A stretch of 53,600 nucleotides of DNA from CAYMFD01 sp964389475 (GCA_964389475.1 CAYMFD010000014.1:1-53600), one strand, 5' to 3'; numbered from the stretch's first letter, positions 17,275 through 26,648 are shown. Translations and numbers: made by a program. The notes: a model not told the origin generated them from the letters alone.

Positions 17275-19329
17275 TTAAGTATTATTCTTCATCTTGACCA
17301 TAGTCAAGATGGTTGCTACGGCCACTACCTCATCCTCATTGTCATACACTTCCACATACCACTTGACGATACCCTTGCGGAAGTCCTCATCGTCTCGCTG
17401 CTCTTGCGCAATCTTCTCCTTGCAGGTGAGGCGTACACCGATGGTCATCCCTGCATATACCGGTTTGGTAAATCGACATTCGTCTAGGCCGTAGTTGAGC
17501 AAGACGGGACCTTTCTTTGCCTCGACGAACAGGCCAGCTGCTGCGCTGAGGATGAAGTAACCGTGTGCCACTCGCTGCTCAAAGGTCGTGCCCTCCAGAC
17601 TCGTCACATCAGTATGTGCATAGAAGTGATCCCAGCTTACATTGGCAAAAGTGACAATGTCTCCTTCGGTAATGGTTCGCTTGGCAGTGATCTCCGTATC
17701 GCCGATCTCTAGCTCCTCGAAGTACTTGAGGAAGGGGTGCTTACCCGGATCCTTGTGCCTGCCGCCGGGCTGATACTGCTGCGTGATAGCTGTGATGGTT
17801 GTAGGCGTACCCTGCACAGCGCATCGCTGCATGTAGTGCTTGACACCTCGCATACCGCCCATCTCTTCGCCACCACCCGCTCGGCCAGGCCCTCCATGTA
17901 CGAGGAGGGGCATAGGGGAGCCATGACCGGTACTCTCCACGGCAGACTCTCTATTGAGTACGAGTATGCGACCGTGGTGACTGGCGGCACCGAGGACAAA
18001 TTCTCTAGCCAATTGATCATCATTGGTCGCTATCGAGCATACTAGCGAGCCCTTGCCCATCTTGGCGAGCTCGATGGCCTGATCGATATCGGTGTAAGGC
18101 ATCAAGGTGCTGACTGGACCGAAGGCTTCTACATCATGCACCGCCGTTTGACCCATGGGGTTGTCTTGCCGCATGAGGATGGGTGACATAAAGGCCCCTT
18201 TGTCGCTGCTGCCCTCGTAGAGTTGTACTTTTTCGAGATCGCCAAAGACGATCTTACTCTGGTCGTCCAGCAGGGTCTGTACTCGATTGCGTACATCCTG
18301 TACCTGCGCCTTGCCCACTAAGGCCCCCATGCGTACACCTTCGACCCTTGGGTCACCTACCGTCGTTTTGCTTAGTGCTTTGCCGAGTGCTATCTGGGCA
18401 TCTTCGATTAAGTCTTCTGGTACGAATATCCGACGGATAGCCGTACACTTCTGCCCACTCTTGGTGGTAATCTCGCGTCGTACTTCTTTGACGAAAAGGT
18501 TGAACTCCTCTGTACCTGGTATGGCATCCTTGCCAAGTATGATACAGTTGAGGGAGTCTGCCTCCATCGTAAAGGGCACGGCCTCATTGATGATCTGAGG
18601 TGTCGCCTTGAGCATACGACCCGTAGTCGCTGATCCTGTAAATGTGACGACATCCTGCGAAACCACGTGGTCGAGGATACCGATACCGTCACCGCAGATG
18701 AGCTGCAAGGCACCGTCTGGCAGTATACCGCTATCGATAATATCCTTGACCATCGCCTGAGTCAGGTAGCTGGTGATAGGTGCAGGCTTGACGACAGCGG
18801 GCATGCCGGCTAGCCAGTTGACCGCTACCTTCTCTAGCATCCCCCATATCGGGAAGTTGTAGGCATTGATGTGTACAGCTATCCCTTGCTTGGGCACCAT
18901 AATGTGCTGCCCGATAAAGGTCCCTTCCTTGCCCAGTGCTGCATGCTCGCCATCGACATAGTAGGGTTGATCAGGAAACTTCTTACGTAGGCTGGCATTA
19001 GCAAATAGGTTGCCGATACCACCCTCGATATCGACCCAGCTGTCTCCCTTGGTAGCTCCCGTCATATAGCTGATCGGGTAGTAGGTCTTGCGGCGTTCGT
19101 ATAGGAATAGCGCCAGCGCCTTGATCATGCGACCTCGCTCGTGAAAGGTCATCTTGCGCAGTGCTCGATTACCGACTCGCCGACCGTAGTCGAGTATCTC
19201 TGCATAGTCTAGGCCTTCGCTAGATGCAGTGGCGATCTCTGCCCCAGTACTAGCATCGACGAGTAGTTCGCCGTCGGCAGCACTCTGTCTCCAGCTGCCA
19301 TTGATATAGTTTTCGAGTCGTTTAGTCAT
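17275..19329 (-). CDS. paaZ: PaaZ bifunctional aldehyde dehydrogenase/hydratase
   Basis: A 684-residue two-domain enzyme that opens oxepin-CoA and oxidises the resulting semialdehyde in phenylacetate breakdown. Residues about 1-525 are an aldehyde dehydrogenase with catalytic Glu in FTMEADSLNC and Cys in TKSGQKCTAIRR. Residues about 540-684 are a MaoC-type hydratase with the D-x4-H pair in SWDHFYAHTD. Length equals that of the E. coli enzyme. No paaABCDE or paaK genes are present nearby, so the protein may serve a different ring or a scattered pathway. A strong -7 element lies upstream. Confidence 0.93.
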   Translation of the reverse strand: MTKRLENYINGSWRQSAADGELLVDASTGAEIATASSEGLDYAEILDYGRRVGNRALRKMTFHERGRMIKALALFLYERRKTYYPISYMTGATKGDSWVDIEGGIGNLFANASLRKKFPDQPYYVDGEHAALGKEGTFIGQHIMVPKQGIAVHINAYNFPIWGMLEKVAVNWLAGMPAVVKPAPITSYLTQAMVKDIIDSGILPDGALQLICGDGIGILDHVVSQDVVTFTGSATTGRMLKATPQIINEAVPFTMEADSLNCIILGKDAIPGTEEFNLFVKEVRREITTKSGQKCTAIRRIFVPEDLIEDAQIALGKALSKTTVGDPRVEGVRMGALVGKAQVQDVRNRVQTLLDDQSKIVFGDLEKVQLYEGSSDKGAFMSPILMRQDNPMGQTAVHDVEAFGPVSTLMPYTDIDQAIELAKMGKGSLVCSIATNDDQLAREFVLGAASHHGRILVLNRESAVESTGHGSPMPLLVHGGPGRAGGGEEMGGMRGVKHYMQRCAVQGTPTTITAITQQYQPGGRHKDPGKHPFLKYFEELEIGDTEITAKRTITEGDIVTFANVSWDHFYAHTDVTSLEGTTFEQRVAHGYFILSAAAGLFVEAKKGPVLLNYGLDECRFTKPVYAGMTIGVRLTCKEKIAQEQRDDEDFRKGIVKWYVEVYDNEDEVVAVATILTMVKMKNNT

Positions 19330-19359
19330 TACGGGTGGGTGTTATCTTGATAGGTCTGG

Positions 19360-19367
19360 CAAAGATA
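19360..19367 (-). promoter_or_regulatory. TAnnTTTG -7 element of paaZ
   Basis: TATCTTTG on the minus strand matches the consensus exactly and lies 30 nt before the ATG at 19329. Confidence 0.65.
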
Positions 19368-19453
19368 ACACTTGACGGAGGTCGATAGGTTTAGACAGTG
19401 GCGCTAGCGAAAAATGATGTTTTGAACGATTAACTTGCTTAGTGCTGCCTGTA

Positions 19454-21034
19454 CTACTGCCTTTGCCACATGAAAGCCGAGGATTGCACTTGACCTTTAC
19501 TAGTAATAGTAACGTAGTAAACACCTGTTGCTAGGTTCATTTCAATTGCCTCATTGGTAGTGTGATTTCCCTGATATACAGTCCGCCCATCTTGTGTCGT
19601 TATGCCTACTTGTAACTCGAGGTTTTCGTCCATCCTTATTTCTATGGACGACTGTTTCTGTATGATGGCATAAGGCATTGCGGTCGGATTCTCGGATACA
19701 CTACTAGGCTCGATAGATACAGGCATAGCATATAGCTCTAGGCCTACATCTGGGTCTAGCTTACTAAGGAAGTAGAGCTTGTCATCGATCACCCCCATAG
19801 GCTTGATCGATCTAGTGTCAAGTGATCGCTCATCAAAGCTCATAAGAGTGCTTACCGTACCTTCCTCAAGATCTACTTGATATAAGTTAGGCCTAAATCC
19901 ATTGGAGATACCATCTGCAAAGAAGCAATATTTGCCCTCTACGATCATAGCTGAGTGATGAGACTGTATCGCTGACAGAGATAGTGTCCCATCGCTAGTG
20001 CCATCAGTAATGAATAGGAAGTCATCCTCACCGAGTTCAGCTGGTGTTGTGAAAGCTGCTCTGCCTTCCACTTTAGCAGAAACCATATTTTCGCCTTGTA
20101 CGTAAGCTCCGAAAAAACCGGTAGAAAACAAGAATTTATCGTCTTGAGGGTTGCCATTAATATAGTAAAATCCATCACCTGCTACGTAAAGGATGTTACC
20201 TTTATCAGGTATAGCTAAGAGTCTAGAGTAGGGTTTGGTCTGCCCTACAATGTTGATATTAGTCAGGTTTCCACTGACAGCATCATAGTAGTAGGTGCCC
20301 TCGATGTCATCGTCATCATTAACAGCGAAGAGGAGGCCATCAAGATAAGTTGTCAAGCCATAAGCGTTGGTAAAAAAACCGCCTGCCTCTGTACGTGCTA
20401 TCTCTGTTACCTCGTTGCCCGTGATCTGATATAATGTGAAGGAGTCGTCAGAATCATTTTTGACAAGGAAGGCCAAGCCCATTTCATACTTGACATAGTT
20501 AGGGGAAGCATATTTTCCGACAGTACCTATGATTGCGCCTTCATAGACGACTTCGTGATCTATACCATCCGTACGTCGTATCGAGTTAGCATAACTGTAG
20601 TACATCCATCCATTGTCAGCTACGACGAAACTGCCAGGCCTAGCTGAGGACTCATTTCCTGGGTCGTGGACCATTACAGTACCTGCTTCCGTACCATCCG
20701 TCTTCCAGATGTTGATGTCTCCCTCGCCTGCGTATGCTGAGAAGTAAAGTTCTCCTTGATACATGGTAAAACCCCTAGGGTCACCATCCTCCATGCCTGG
20801 CCACAAATCTTTTAGGAGTAGGATTTCGCCATCACCTAGGATGCCCAGTTCCTCTCCTGCGGTAGGGCTTTGTAGTGGGAATATTAGTTGGTCGTTTATA
20901 ATATGACCCTGAAAGTTGAAATCGTCAAAGCCATCTTCTGGTCCAGGGTTGTAGTCTGTAATAAGCGTAACCTGAGCTGTCGCCGTGCTAATGATAGTCA
21001 CTAGTGAGAGGAGTAAAGTGTAGATGTTTTTCAT
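19454..21034 (-). CDS. T9SS-sorted protein with WKTDGTEAGT repeat
   Basis: A 526-residue exported protein: signal peptide (MKNIYTLLLSLVTIISTATA), a strand-rich body containing the unit NIWKTDGTEAGTVMVHDPG, which is typical of large Bacteroidota surface proteins, and a second GTSDGT unit, then a C-terminal sorting-like domain (about 450-526) ending in YYVTITSKGQVQSSAFMWQRQ. Many such proteins are predicted propellers; the exact function is unknown. It has its own upstream region and precedes paaZ by about 125 nt. Confidence 0.8.
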   Translation of the reverse strand: MKNIYTLLLSLVTIISTATAQVTLITDYNPGPEDGFDDFNFQGHIINDQLIFPLQSPTAGEELGILGDGEILLLKDLWPGMEDGDPRGFTMYQGELYFSAYAGEGDINIWKTDGTEAGTVMVHDPGNESSARPGSFVVADNGWMYYSYANSIRRTDGIDHEVVYEGAIIGTVGKYASPNYVKYEMGLAFLVKNDSDDSFTLYQITGNEVTEIARTEAGGFFTNAYGLTTYLDGLLFAVNDDDDIEGTYYYDAVSGNLTNINIVGQTKPYSRLLAIPDKGNILYVAGDGFYYINGNPQDDKFLFSTGFFGAYVQGENMVSAKVEGRAAFTTPAELGEDDFLFITDGTSDGTLSLSAIQSHHSAMIVEGKYCFFADGISNGFRPNLYQVDLEEGTVSTLMSFDERSLDTRSIKPMGVIDDKLYFLSKLDPDVGLELYAMPVSIEPSSVSENPTAMPYAIIQKQSSIEIRMDENLELQVGITTQDGRTVYQGNHTTNEAIEMNLATGVYYVTITSKGQVQSSAFMWQRQ

Positions 21035-21146
21035 TCTATTGCGGTTGAAGGCAGAAGGTATGATTGTTATATAGTGCTAATGTATTGAAAATCCATTGAG
21101 CGGAAGGTGCAGGTTTGTTCTTTTGATATTTTCATTCGGTATTCGG

Positions 21147-21194
21147 GGACCCACCCTAAATCCCTCCCTCAAGATGGAGGGACTTGTCCGCGTC
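21147..21194 (-). repeat. Composite repeat, right copy, part B (hairpin)
   Basis: The minus strand matches 15838-15885 at 45 of 48 positions. The two copies are in opposite orientation and about 5.3 kb apart. Confidence 0.9.
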
Positions 21195-21281
21195 GCAAAG
21201 CGACCAACCGGTGCATCAGTAGTCTTACTTGTGTTATTTAAATATGTCGATTTGCCTATTCTTCACTCATTCGACACTCAG

Positions 21282-21316
21282 CATTCGTTACCCTTTCAAC
21301 TTTCCCGCTTTGGACT
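21282..21316 (-). repeat. Composite repeat, right copy, part A
   Basis: The minus strand matches 15631-15665 at 31 of 35 positions. Further AAAGT-type units continue to about 21370. Confidence 0.85.
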
Positions 21317-21373
21317 TCTGGAGGTCTATTTTCCCGCTTTCGACTTTTGACTTTCCCCCTTTCAACTTCTACC

Positions 21374-22420
21374 CTAATCCAAATCCAGCGGCTCATCCTT
21401 GGTCACAGCCTTATATCTCCCTTTCCCAAATCGAGTCCCATTAAAATCTAGCGTAGCCTTAAGTCTACTGCGCTGCTCTTCTGGTAGTTGGTTAAAGTCT
21501 CGGCACTTCACCGAACAGGTATCCTCGTACTTAGCCTTACAGGTCGGACATTGTATAAATAGGATGTGGCAGCCATCGTTAGCACAGTTGGTATGGTCAT
21601 CGCAGGGCTCTCCGCACTGGTGGCAGGTCGCAATGATGTCTTCACTGATTCGTTCGCCTAGGCGGTCATCGAAAACGAAGTTCTTACCCTTAAACTTATT
21701 GTCTAGGCCCTCTGCCTCTACCTGACGGTGGTACTCGATGATGCCCCCGTTGAGCTGATAGACCTTCTCTAGGCCTTGGTGCTTAAAGTAGGCGCTAGCT
21801 TTCTCGCAGCGGATACCGCCCGTGCAGTACATGACGACGTGCTTGTCCTTGTGGTCCTGTAGCATCTCATCGATGATGGGTAGACTTTCTCTGAATGTTT
21901 CTACATCAGGCGTGATGGCACCCTCAAAGTGTCCGACTTCACTCTCATAGTGGTTGCGCATGTCTATGACGATGGTGTCGTCGCGATCCGCTAACTCGTT
22001 AAACTCTCGGGCAGATAGGTGGACACCCTTATTGGTCACGTCAAAACTACCGTCCGATAAACCATCTGCTACGATCTGTGGCCGGACTTTGATCATCAAT
22101 TTGTAGAAGGAGTGGCCGTCATCCTCTCGAGCTATGTTGTGCCTTATGTTTTCTAAGAAGGTGACCTCATTCATTGCCTCACAGAATACCTTGTACTTGT
22201 TGGCAGGTACGGATATCTGCCCGTTGACGCCTTCGTGAGCGACATAGATGCGACCTAACACCCCGACCTTGTCTAGCAGTAGGTAGAAGTGATCGCGGAA
22301 TAGTCGGACATTGCCGATGTGGGCATACTTGTAGAAAGATAAGGTGATACGACGGGTGTCGTCCTCCTCGTAGATGCGCCGCTTGAGCTCATCTCGATTG
22401 ACTCGGTTGTGTAATTTCAT
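21374..22420 (-). CDS. trhO: tRNA uridine(34) hydroxylase TrhO, rhodanese-like
   Basis: A 348-residue rhodanese-domain protein of the YceA/TrhO family, which hydroxylates U34 of certain tRNAs using oxygen. Parts: an N-terminal acylphosphatase-like domain (FYKYAHIGNVRLFRDHFYLLL), the rhodanese domain with active-site Cys in MYCTGGIRCEKASAYF, and a cysteine-rich C-terminal region (CHQCGEPCDDHTNCANDGCH) that likely binds zinc. The frame is open to 22471, but a -7 promoter element lies between the two candidate starts, so the ATG at 22420 (MKLHNRV) is chosen. Confidence 0.92.
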   Translation of the reverse strand: MKLHNRVNRDELKRRIYEEDDTRRITLSFYKYAHIGNVRLFRDHFYLLLDKVGVLGRIYVAHEGVNGQISVPANKYKVFCEAMNEVTFLENIRHNIAREDDGHSFYKLMIKVRPQIVADGLSDGSFDVTNKGVHLSAREFNELADRDDTIVIDMRNHYESEVGHFEGAITPDVETFRESLPIIDEMLQDHKDKHVVMYCTGGIRCEKASAYFKHQGLEKVYQLNGGIIEYHRQVEAEGLDNKFKGKNFVFDDRLGERISEDIIATCHQCGEPCDDHTNCANDGCHILFIQCPTCKAKYEDTCSVKCRDFNQLPEEQRSRLKATLDFNGTRFGKGRYKAVTKDEPLDLD

Positions 22421-22450
22421 GTGTGTACCGCTTTTGCAAGAAACGAGATG

Positions 22451-22458
22451 CAAAGATA
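22451..22458 (-). promoter_or_regulatory. TAnnTTTG -7 element of trhO
   Basis: TATCTTTG on the minus strand is an exact consensus match, 30 nt before the chosen ATG. It lies inside the longer open frame and so argues against the upstream start. Confidence 0.65.
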
Positions 22459-22555
22459 GCTTATCATACAAAGACTGCGGAGGCTAAGTGTAGAGAGAGG
22501 TTAGTCGTAAAGGGGCGGCTAAAGACTGAGATCTCTCAAGGCCATGATTATTTTG

Positions 22556-22563
22556 TATTTTTC
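22556..22563 (+). promoter_or_regulatory. Near-consensus -7 element
   Basis: TATTTTTC differs from TAnnTTTG only in the last base and is 5 nt before the ATG of the DUF2891 gene, the same spacing as for ruvC and thiL. Confidence 0.35.
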
Positions 22564-22568
22564 GAACT

Positions 22569-23678
22569 ATGAAATACACTTTGCTTATTCTCACTGCTCT
22601 GTGTCTTGGCTGCGGTGCTGAGCCGTCTCCTCCTCCTTCTAGTGAGTCTAGAGCAGGTCAGACCACAACAAAAGCTAAGCCTACAGTAAGCTTAGACCTC
22701 GAACAAGCAAACCGATTAGCTCAACTACCACTCGCTTGTATCCAAAATCAATGGCCTTATAAGTCAGGTGTCGTTCTTTCTAAGGCGAGTGATCAGGCTC
22801 TGCCAATCGAGCATCACCCAGCATTTTATGGTTGCTTTGACTGGCACTCGGCTGTGCATGGACATTGGTCGCTGGTGTACTTGCTTAAGGAGTTTCCTGA
22901 CCTGGCAGACCGAGAGGGGATACTAGCGATGCTTAACGAAAACCTCACGAAAGATAACATCCTCAAGGAGGTTGAGTACTTTAGCCTCAATGATAACACC
23001 AAGACCTTTGAGCGGACATATGGGTGGGCATGGTTACTCAAGCTAGTGGAGGAACTGTACACATGGGAGGATGAGCGGGCTCAGGAGTGGGTTGCTAACC
23101 TAAAGCCACTCACCGACTATATCGTAGAGGCTTTCCAGGCCTACCTGCCCAAACTGCTTTATCCCATTAGAGTGGGGGAGCATAGCAATACGGCATTTGG
23201 GCTGAGTTTCGCCTATGATTATGCGGTAACCGTAGGAGATGAGAAATTTAAAGATGCGATAGAGGTAGCAGCAAGGCGATTGTACTATACAGATAAGGAC
23301 TGCCCGATCACATGGGAGCCCAGTGGATATGACTTCTTGTCTCCATGCCTGCAAGAGCTTGATGTGATGCGTAAGGTCCTAGATGAGGCGGACTTTAACC
23401 AGTGGTCACGTCAATTCTTGCCGGGATTGTTTGATCAATCGTTGACGCTAGATCCAGCTCAGGTCGCCGACCGTTCGGATGGCAAGCTGGTCCACCTAGA
23501 TGGTCTCAACTTTTCTAGAGCATGGTGCCTGTATACGGTCGCTGACTGTAACAAGTGTCGTCAGGTGGCTGACCAGCACCTAGACTATTCGCTAGGTAAA
23601 ATCGCTGATGGGGATTACGCTGGGCAGCATTGGCTGGCCAGTTTTGCGCTTTTTGCCTTTAAGTCGCAGCCTCAATAA
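22569..23678 (+). CDS. DUF2891 family lipoprotein
   Basis: A 369-residue protein of the DUF2891 family, recognised from HPAFYGCFDWHSAVHGHWSLVYLL (partly shown, about 78-101). The N-terminus is a signal peptide with a lipobox-like CLGC at Cys15, followed by a Ser/Pro/Thr-rich linker. The body is all-helical and resembles (alpha/alpha)6-barrel proteins; no enzymatic activity is established for the family. It is a single gene, divergent from trhO. Confidence 0.88.
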   Translation: MKYTLLILTALCLGCGAEPSPPPSSESRAGQTTTKAKPTVSLDLEQANRLAQLPLACIQNQWPYKSGVVLSKASDQALPIEHHPAFYGCFDWHSAVHGHWSLVYLLKEFPDLADREGILAMLNENLTKDNILKEVEYFSLNDNTKTFERTYGWAWLLKLVEELYTWEDERAQEWVANLKPLTDYIVEAFQAYLPKLLYPIRVGEHSNTAFGLSFAYDYAVTVGDEKFKDAIEVAARRLYYTDKDCPITWEPSGYDFLSPCLQELDVMRKVLDEADFNQWSRQFLPGLFDQSLTLDPAQVADRSDGKLVHLDGLNFSRAWCLYTVADCNKCRQVADQHLDYSLGKIADGDYAGQHWLASFALFAFKSQPQ

Positions 23679-23742
23679 CGGCGCTGGTCTATCATTAGGC
23701 CGCCTTGCTCGATAACTCTGCCCTCGCTCTACTTTGTCACCT

Positions 23743-23750
23743 TATCTTTG
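23743..23750 (+). promoter_or_regulatory. TAnnTTTG -7 element
   Basis: TATCTTTG matches the consensus exactly and abuts the paired GTG codons at 23752 and 23755, suggesting a transcript with almost no leader. Confidence 0.55.
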
Positions 23751-23754
23751 AGTG

Positions 23755-24987
23755 GTGAATGTCTTTGAAAATATCCTCCTGGCTCTAGAGTCTATTCGGT
23801 CCAACTTTCTACGGTCCTTGCTGACCTTGTTGATAGTAGCGATAGGTATAGCCAGCCTGGTAGGTATTCTTACGGCGATTGATAGCATCCTCTACACGAT
23901 GAGCGATAACTTTAATCGCTTGGGTGCCAATAGTTTTACAGTCAGACCAGCTCGCGAGACGATCAAGGCAACGAACGAGACCAAGCGTGCAGACCCCATC
24001 TCCTTTGACCAAGCGCTAGAGTTTAAAGATCGCTATGACTATGGTGGGGCTAGGGTCAGCCTGGAGCTATATGGTCCGAGTAATGCTGTCGTCAAGTACG
24101 GCAGCGAAGAGACTAACCCTACTACGAGAGTCAATGGTGTCGATGAGAACTACCTTTACACGATGGCCTATGAGATTGATCAGGGCCGTAATTTCACGGC
24201 CAATGAGATATACTCAGGTACTAGCAAGGCTCTGCTTGGTAAGCAGCTAGTCGACAAGTTGTTTGATGGTAAGGCAGAGCGGGCCATTGGCAAGTCGATC
24301 TACATCGGGACTCGTAAGTATCGTGTACTAGGGACGCTGGCCGAAAAAGGCAACAGTAGCGGTGGAGGCAATGACAATAGGGTCTTGATACCGCTTTACA
24401 ATGCTAAAAGATTCTATGGGTCCTCCACCAGTAACTATCGAGTTACCGTGGCCGTAAGTAATGCCGATAAGGTAGATGATGCAGTTTCAAATGCGATCGG
24501 TGATATGCGCCAGGCTCGTAAGTTATCAGCCGCTCAGCAAAATGACTTTGATATCAGAAAAAGTGACCGCATACTCCAGCAACTCAAGGATATGACGGGC
24601 ACTCTCCGCCTCGCTACCATCATTATAGCGGGGCTGACATTGCTAGGCGCCTCCATAGGATTGATGAATATCATGCTGGTGTCCGTCACAGAACGTACCC
24701 GCGAGATCGGCGTCCGTAAGGCACTGGGAGCGACTAGTCGTAATGTTTTGTTGCAGTTTCTGACAGAGGCAGTTACCATCTGCCTGATGGGAGGCCTGGC
24801 GGGGATAGTCCTAGGTATACTCATGGGAGTAGGGGTAACGGTCCTGGTAAAAGGCTCCTTCGCTATGCCATGGGCCTGGATCTTACTAGGGATTGTAGTA
24901 TGTATAGTAGTGGGAGTCGTCGCAGGGCTCTATCCTGCACTCAAGGCCAGTCGCCTAGACCCTATCGAAAGCCTACGGTACGAGTAA
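23755..24987 (+). CDS. MacB-type ABC transporter permease
   Basis: A 410-residue FtsX/MacB-type permease: one N-terminal helix (about 20-42), a large extracytoplasmic MacB core domain (about 45-275) and three C-terminal helices with the FtsX signature GLMNIMLVSVTERTREIGVRKALGA. Such proteins couple cytoplasmic ATP hydrolysis to movement of a periplasmic domain for export of peptides, lipids or lipoproteins. No partner ATPase is adjacent. A GTG start is used; 23752 is also GTG, one codon earlier. Confidence 0.88.
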   Translation: MNVFENILLALESIRSNFLRSLLTLLIVAIGIASLVGILTAIDSILYTMSDNFNRLGANSFTVRPARETIKATNETKRADPISFDQALEFKDRYDYGGARVSLELYGPSNAVVKYGSEETNPTTRVNGVDENYLYTMAYEIDQGRNFTANEIYSGTSKALLGKQLVDKLFDGKAERAIGKSIYIGTRKYRVLGTLAEKGNSSGGGNDNRVLIPLYNAKRFYGSSTSNYRVTVAVSNADKVDDAVSNAIGDMRQARKLSAAQQNDFDIRKSDRILQQLKDMTGTLRLATIIIAGLTLLGASIGLMNIMLVSVTERTREIGVRKALGATSRNVLLQFLTEAVTICLMGGLAGIVLGILMGVGVTVLVKGSFAMPWAWILLGIVVCIVVGVVAGLYPALKASRLDPIESLRYE

Positions 24988-25011
24988 AGGGATCGTCCAC
25001 CAGAAGAGGTT

Positions 25012-25104
25012 ATGGCTGCAATAGACTCCCGTATTGATCAGGCAATAGGGAATCTGCACCAATATAGTCACATTGGTATAGATGCCATCAGGCGAAAGCA
25101 TTAA
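25012..25104 (+). CDS. Very small possible ORF
   Basis: An ATG-initiated frame of 30 codons (MAAIDSRIDQAIGNLHQYSH...) follows an AGAAGAGG purine run 24 nt after the permease stop. Nothing else supports it and it matches no family I know. Confidence 0.15.
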   Translation: MAAIDSRIDQAIGNLHQYSHIGIDAIRRKH

Positions 25105-25126
25105 GACACCCTCCCGGTAAGTTTAC

Positions 25127-26278
25127 TTACTTGTCCTGACTAGAAGACCAAGCTCTGTACTTAGCCATATAAGAGTCCCCGGCGGATCTTTTTCGCTTGC
25201 GTGGCGTACTAGATATGCGCGGTGCAATTCTAGCATCTGACTTATCTATCGTAGCTAGTAGCGAGATGTCTTTGGGTAGTGCCTGTACGAGTATGAGTTC
25301 TCGTGGGCTCTCCATCTGTGTCGACTCTACAGCCATACTAGGTGCCTTTCTGCTAAAGATGATATCGTCAAACGTCACGGTATGTTCTTTTGACAAGAAT
25401 ATATACAGGTCATCTTCTGGTAGCGTCAATGTATGGCGACCATCCGTGGTAGCTGGTATGTAGGACTGTACGTATGACGGGTTGAGCGACTTGATCAGTG
25501 ATGCTTCGATGCCTATCCGGTCACTTAGATCTTTAAAAGACACTCTATCGTACACCTTGGCAGCTGCTAGATACCGTAGTTGCTCAGCAGGCAGCTCAGG
25601 TGATATCTCATGCATGTGATAGTATGACATCATGTATTGCATAGCTATGAACTTAGGTACATATCGTCGTGTCTCTCTGGGTAAGTACTTCTGAATAGAC
25701 CAGTAGTCTGTAGCGCCACCTGCCTTACGCATGGCTTTGCGTACGTTACCTGGCCCACAGTTGTAGGCAGCTAGTGCTACTGTCCAGTCCCCAAATCGCT
25801 CGTGTAGGTCACTAAGGTAGTCAAGTGCCGCATAGGTCGACTTGATTACATCTTTTCGTTCGTCAACAGTGCTATTGATGGTAAGGCCGTACATCTTACC
25901 AGTACTTCGCATAAACTGCCACATACCTGTAGCTCCTACTCTAGACTTGACAGCAGGTCTCAGGCCAGACTCGATGACCGCTAGGTACTTGAGTTCTTCG
26001 GGCATGTTTTTTTCGCGGATGATATTTTCTATCATCGGAAAGTAAACACTTGCCTGGCCTAGGAGTCGCTCGCTCGTGCTAGGGTGTCGCTCAGTGTACT
26101 GATCCACATAATGCTGTACAGTACTTGTATAGCGCATGTCGATGATGCTGTGTAGGCTCTCTACACGTCGTGCCAGCACCTCCTCGGTGGTAGTGGCTGT
26201 AGCTGTAAAGACAAAAAGAATTGCTGTCAGTACTGCTATCGACCTTGTGGTGATAGTAATTATGTTCATGGTTCTCAA
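25127..26278 (-). CDS. Lytic transglycosylase (MltD-like)
   Basis: A 383-residue exported murein hydrolase with a signal sequence at the N-terminus and an SLT goose-lysozyme-like domain at about 85-235. The catalytic Glu lies in YLAVIESGLRPAVKSRVGATGMWQFM (partly shown), followed by ALAAYNCGPGNV. The region after 250 (RIGIEASLIKSLNPSYVQSYIP) resembles one LysM-like module, and the basic C-terminal tail is low complexity. It cleaves glycan strands to anhydromuropeptides. A -7 element lies about 95 nt upstream. Confidence 0.9.
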   Translation of the reverse strand: MRTMNIITITTRSIAVLTAILFVFTATATTTEEVLARRVESLHSIIDMRYTSTVQHYVDQYTERHPSTSERLLGQASVYFPMIENIIREKNMPEELKYLAVIESGLRPAVKSRVGATGMWQFMRSTGKMYGLTINSTVDERKDVIKSTYAALDYLSDLHERFGDWTVALAAYNCGPGNVRKAMRKAGGATDYWSIQKYLPRETRRYVPKFIAMQYMMSYYHMHEISPELPAEQLRYLAAAKVYDRVSFKDLSDRIGIEASLIKSLNPSYVQSYIPATTDGRHTLTLPEDDLYIFLSKEHTVTFDDIIFSRKAPSMAVESTQMESPRELILVQALPKDISLLATIDKSDARIAPRISSTPRKRKRSAGDSYMAKYRAWSSSQDK

Positions 26279-26373
26279 CCTTTAATAAATCGATTAATGG
26301 TCAGGTTGTGCTCTCGGTAACGCCTTAGCTACGTCAAGCATGTGTAGTGGGTGGCTACATTATTTTCGGGGTG

Positions 26374-26381
26374 CAAAGGTA
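26374..26381 (-). promoter_or_regulatory. TAnnTTTG -7 element of the transglycosylase gene
   Basis: TACCTTTG on the minus strand matches the consensus exactly and would give a leader of about 90 nt. Confidence 0.5.
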
Positions 26382-26597
26382 CCACTATATAATGACTATG
26401 CGAGTGCTACACATTAAATTTTTTCTTAAAGTATAAAGCACTCTACTGCAATATGCGTGCCGCTTTGTCTTACCGATGGTCAACTATAACGATTATCAAT
26501 GCGACTAGGTCTAGAAGGTGAGCCTAAGGAATAGTTAAAGGCTGACTAGACATGTAGCATCAGGGTTCCGATCAATGAGGGTAAACCCCCAAATTAT

Positions 26598-26633
26598 ATT
26601 TTACATATTGCTTTTAATGATAATATGTAAAAT
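26598..26633. promoter_or_regulatory. Inverted repeat, candidate operator
   Basis: Perfect 12-nt arms ATTTTACATATT (26598-26609) and AATATGTAAAAT (26622-26633) flank a 12-nt spacer. The repeat covers the -33 region of the promoter whose -7 element is at 26641-26648, the usual place for a repressor or activator site. Confidence 0.6.
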
Positions 26634-26640
26634 ACATATC

Positions 26641-26648
26641 TATATTTG
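26641..26648 (+). promoter_or_regulatory. TAnnTTTG -7 element of the dockerin protein gene
   Basis: TATATTTG matches the consensus exactly and lies 51 nt before the ATG at 26700. Confidence 0.65.

Larger units (their letters stand above)
21035..21373. other. Non-coding stretch holding the right composite repeat
   Basis: Short frames here read through repetitive sequence and look spurious. It contains the inverted partner of the left composite repeat and an AAAGT-rich stretch on the minus strand. Confidence 0.7.

Noticed and set aside
15912..19329. Complete phenylacetate degradation cluster
   Set aside because: Only paaZ and one crotonase gene are present; the ring-epoxidase and ligase genes are not in the window.
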